Assembly (NCBI GenBank): GCA_043101835.1
Contig: JBICHM010000075.1
Span: 1-8,649 of the forward strand
DNA: 8,649 nucleotides
Source of the DNA: JBICHM01 sp043101835
GTDB taxonomy: Bacteria > Planctomycetota > Phycisphaerae > Phycisphaerales > UBA1924
Reading direction: 5' to 3'
Positions 6,784-8,649 of the stretch are shown here, piece by piece (within the stretch, counting starts at the first letter, position 1; every line of letters starts with the position of its first letter). The position numbers were made by a program, and so were the translations under genes. The notes beneath the pieces are model-generated. The model ran no database searches and was not told the DNA's origin. It worked only from the letters and a program-made list of their open reading frames with translations.

Positions 6784-8505
6784 TTACGCCGTCGCCTCCG
6801 CCCGATCCCGCGCCGACCGGTCCGCGCGCCTGCGATCCGCCTCGTTCAGCAGTCGCTTCCGCAGACGCAGCGAGGTCGGCGTCACCTCGAGCAGCTCGTC
6901 CTGCTCGATGTACTCCAGCGACGCCTCGAGCGACATCCGTCGCGCCGGCTTCAGCACCACCGTCGCGTCCTTGCTCGCCGCGCGCATGTTGGTCAGCTTC
7001 TTCTCGCGCGTGATGTTCACCGGCAGGTCGTTCTCGCGGTTGTGCTCGCCGACGATCATGCCGGCATACACCTGCTCGCCGTGCTCAACGAACATCACGC
7101 CCCGGTCGCTCAGCCCCTCGATCGCGAACGCCGTCGCGCGACCGCGCTCGGTCGCGATCAGCACGCCCGCCTGGCGGCGCGGCGGCTCACCGGGGCTCGG
7201 CGCGTACCGCAGGAACGACGCGTGCATGATCGCCTCGCCCTGCGTCGCCGTCAGCAGGCGGCTGCGCACGCCGATCAGCCCGCGCGAGGGCGCGATGAAC
7301 TCCATCCGCGTCACGCCCCGCTTCGAATCCATGTGCTGCAGCTCGGCCCGACGACCGCCGAGCAACTCCATCGCCGGCCCCACGAACGCGTCCGGGCAGT
7401 CGATCACCACCCGCTCCAGCGGCTCGTGCTTCCTGCCGTCGATCTCCTTGATGATCACCTGCGGCTTGCCCACCGCAAGCTCGAACCCCTCGCGCCGCAT
7501 CGTCTCGATCAGCACGCCCAGGTGCAGCAGCCCGCGCCCCGAGACGCGGAACTCCTCCGCGCCTTCCGACGGCTCCACACGCAGCGCGACGTTGTGCTCC
7601 AGCTCTTTCTCAAGACGCGAGCGGATCTGCCGACTCGTGACGAACTCACCCTCCTGCCCCGCGAACGGCGAATCGTTCACGCGGAAGGTCATCGTGATCG
7701 TCGGCTCATCCACTGCGACCTTCGGCAGCGCGGTCCCCTTCTCAGGGTCCGCCACCGTGTCGCCGATGTCGATCCCCTCCACGCCGATGATCGCGCACAG
7801 ATCACCCGGCCCGACCTCCTCGGCGTCCAAGCGCCCGAGTCCGTCAAACCGCTGCAGCCCCGCGACCTTCGCGCGCGTCCGCGAGCCGTCGCGCTTCAGC
7901 AGCGCCACCGGCTGCCCCTTGCGGATCACGCCGTTGAAGACGCGCCCGATGCCGATGCGCCCCACGTACTCGCTGTAGTCCAGCGTCGTCACCAGCATCT
8001 GCAGCGGCTTCGCTGCGTCGCCGCCCGCCGGCGGCGCCTCGCGCAGGATCGCCTCGAACAACGGGCGAAGATTTGTCGACTCGTGCTCCAGCGCCATCGA
8101 CGCCCACCCGTCGCGCGCCGAGGCGTACACCAGCGGGAAGTCCAATGCGTGGTCGTCGGCGCCCAGTTCGACAAGCAGGTCGAACACCTCGCCGGCAACC
8201 TCATCAGGGCGCGCGTTCGGCCGGTCGCACTTGTTGATCACCACGATCAGGCGCAGCTTCTCCTCGAGCGCCTTGCCCAGCACGAAGCGCGTCTGCGGCA
8301 TCGGGCCCTCGAACGCGTCCACGAGCAGCAGGGCGCCGTCGGCCATCCGAAGCACGCGCTCCACCTCTCCCCCGAAATCCGCGTGGCCCGGCGTGTCGAT
8401 GATGTTGATCCTGTAGTTCTGGCCGTCGAGGGCGGAGTAGTTGATGGCGCAGTTTTTGGAGAGGATCGTGATGCCGCGCTCGCGTTCGAGCGGGTTGGAG
8501 TCCAT
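6784..8505 (-). CDS. typA: Translational GTPase TypA/BipA, lacking its N-terminal P-loop
   Basis: TypA is a ribosome-binding EF-G-like GTPase that aids ribosome assembly and stress adaptation. The visible 573 residues start at MDSN. The switch I block RERGITIL (8-15) is followed by G3 DTPGH (37-41), G4 NKCD (91-94), G5 YASA (127-130), beta-barrel and EF-G III/V-like domains, and the TypA-specific C-terminus (SLEYIEQDELLEVTP, RLRKR). Full-length TypA is about 605-615 residues and begins with the G1 motif AHVDHGKTT, which is absent. The ATG at 8505 is an internal Met, not the real start. The minus frame stays open to the window end, and the nearest upstream residues (GELEKLAGGQHSLI, 8547-8506) may still be TypA. 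Beyond that the DNA encodes AtpA on the other strand. As read, the gene would not yield a working GTPase. It converges on the halogenase-like gene. Confidence 0.94.
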   Translation of the reverse strand: MDSNPLERERGITILSKNCAINYSALDGQNYRINIIDTPGHADFGGEVERVLRMADGALLLVDAFEGPMPQTRFVLGKALEEKLRLIVVINKCDRPNARPDEVAGEVFDLLVELGADDHALDFPLVYASARDGWASMALEHESTNLRPLFEAILREAPPAGGDAAKPLQMLVTTLDYSEYVGRIGIGRVFNGVIRKGQPVALLKRDGSRTRAKVAGLQRFDGLGRLDAEEVGPGDLCAIIGVEGIDIGDTVADPEKGTALPKVAVDEPTITMTFRVNDSPFAGQEGEFVTSRQIRSRLEKELEHNVALRVEPSEGAEEFRVSGRGLLHLGVLIETMRREGFELAVGKPQVIIKEIDGRKHEPLERVVIDCPDAFVGPAMELLGGRRAELQHMDSKRGVTRMEFIAPSRGLIGVRSRLLTATQGEAIMHASFLRYAPSPGEPPRRQAGVLIATERGRATAFAIEGLSDRGVMFVEHGEQVYAGMIVGEHNRENDLPVNITREKKLTNMRAASKDATVVLKPARRMSLEASLEYIEQDELLEVTPTSLRLRKRLLNEADRRRADRSARDRAEATA

Positions 8506-8523
8506 GATCAGGGAGTGCTGACC

Positions 8524-8649
8524 GCCCGCGAGCTTCTCGAGTTCGCCGGCGGCGTCAAGGGCATCGCCGTCAACCTGGAGGCCGACCAGATCGGCTGCGT
8601 GCTGCTGGGCGCCGGCGAAGGCATCGCCGCCGGCAGCCCGGTGATCGGG
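8524..8649 (+). CDS. atpA: ATP synthase F1 alpha subunit fragment, open at both ends
   Basis: The plus-strand frame beginning at 8524 reads ARELLEFAGGVKGIAVNLEA followed by DQIGCVLLGAGEGIAAGSPVIG and runs off the window. This matches the N-terminal beta-barrel of F1 alpha subunits (the conserved E-x-x-x-F...GMALNLEE-x-x-VG-x-V-x-LG...I-x-EG block), around residues 45-85 of a full protein of about 500. The alpha subunit carries the non-catalytic nucleotide sites of F1-ATPase. No start codon or the first 40-odd residues are present: upstream, the DNA becomes the 5' part of typA on the opposite strand. The exact switch point lies somewhere in 8506-8547. Only 42 codons are visible, so identification rests on this one block. 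Confidence 0.72.

Noticed and set aside
6908..7978. Plus-strand frame (356 codons) opposite typA
   Set aside because: Ser/Arg/Pro-rich antisense shadow; typA motifs are unmistakable on the other strand.
8536..8541. CTCGAG (XhoI) site at the typA/atpA junction as a sign of a cloning artefact
   Set aside because: The same hexamer occurs elsewhere in the window (for example at 50-55 and 380-385), so it is common here and not diagnostic. No vector or linker sequence is seen.

Overview
The window is a GC-rich (roughly two-thirds G+C) bacterial chromosomal segment, fully packed with genes. I see no tRNA, rRNA, CRISPR array, insertion sequence or prophage gene. Protein style (the TypA and ProRS sequences, a bacterial DUF288/STELLO glycosyltransferase, high GC) suggests Planctomycetota, perhaps Phycisphaerae. 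That placement is inference by eye, not a computed phylogeny.

Layout. Positions 1-988 (+) hold the C-terminal part of a DUF288/STELLO-type glycosyltransferase that enters from the left edge. It overlaps by 4 bp (GTGA) a second GT-A-like protein (985-1776, +). Converging on this pair, with a 38-bp tail-to-tail overlap, is a TylF-family SAM-dependent O-methyltransferase with an extra N-terminal domain (1739-2830, -). Upstream of it on the same strand lies proS, the bacterial long-form prolyl-tRNA synthetase (2915-4756, -). Divergent from proS is a flavin-dependent halogenase-like FAD oxidoreductase (4962-6680, +). A spacer of about 100 bp carrying palindromic, REP-like repeats separates it from the convergent translational GTPase gene typA/bipA (6784-8505, -).

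The right edge is anomalous. typA lacks its start and the G1 P-loop, and its upstream sequence switches to a fragment of atpA (ATP synthase alpha subunit) on the opposite strand (about 8524-8649, +), which also lacks its 5' end. Two conserved genes broken head-to-head is most simply an assembly or amplification chimera near a contig end, although a real inversion cannot be excluded from sequence alone.

How it fits together: proS and typA are translation housekeeping genes. The two glycosyltransferase-like genes and the O-methyltransferase look like the edge of a surface-glycan or glycoconjugate cluster that continues to the left. The halogenase-like enzyme is the most unusual single gene. It keeps the WxWxIP halogenase signature and a candidate catalytic lysine, but has Ala where the FxxPxxSxG motif has Ser, and no flavin reductase or biosynthetic cluster is visible nearby. 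I find no convincing multi-gene defence or mobile system here.
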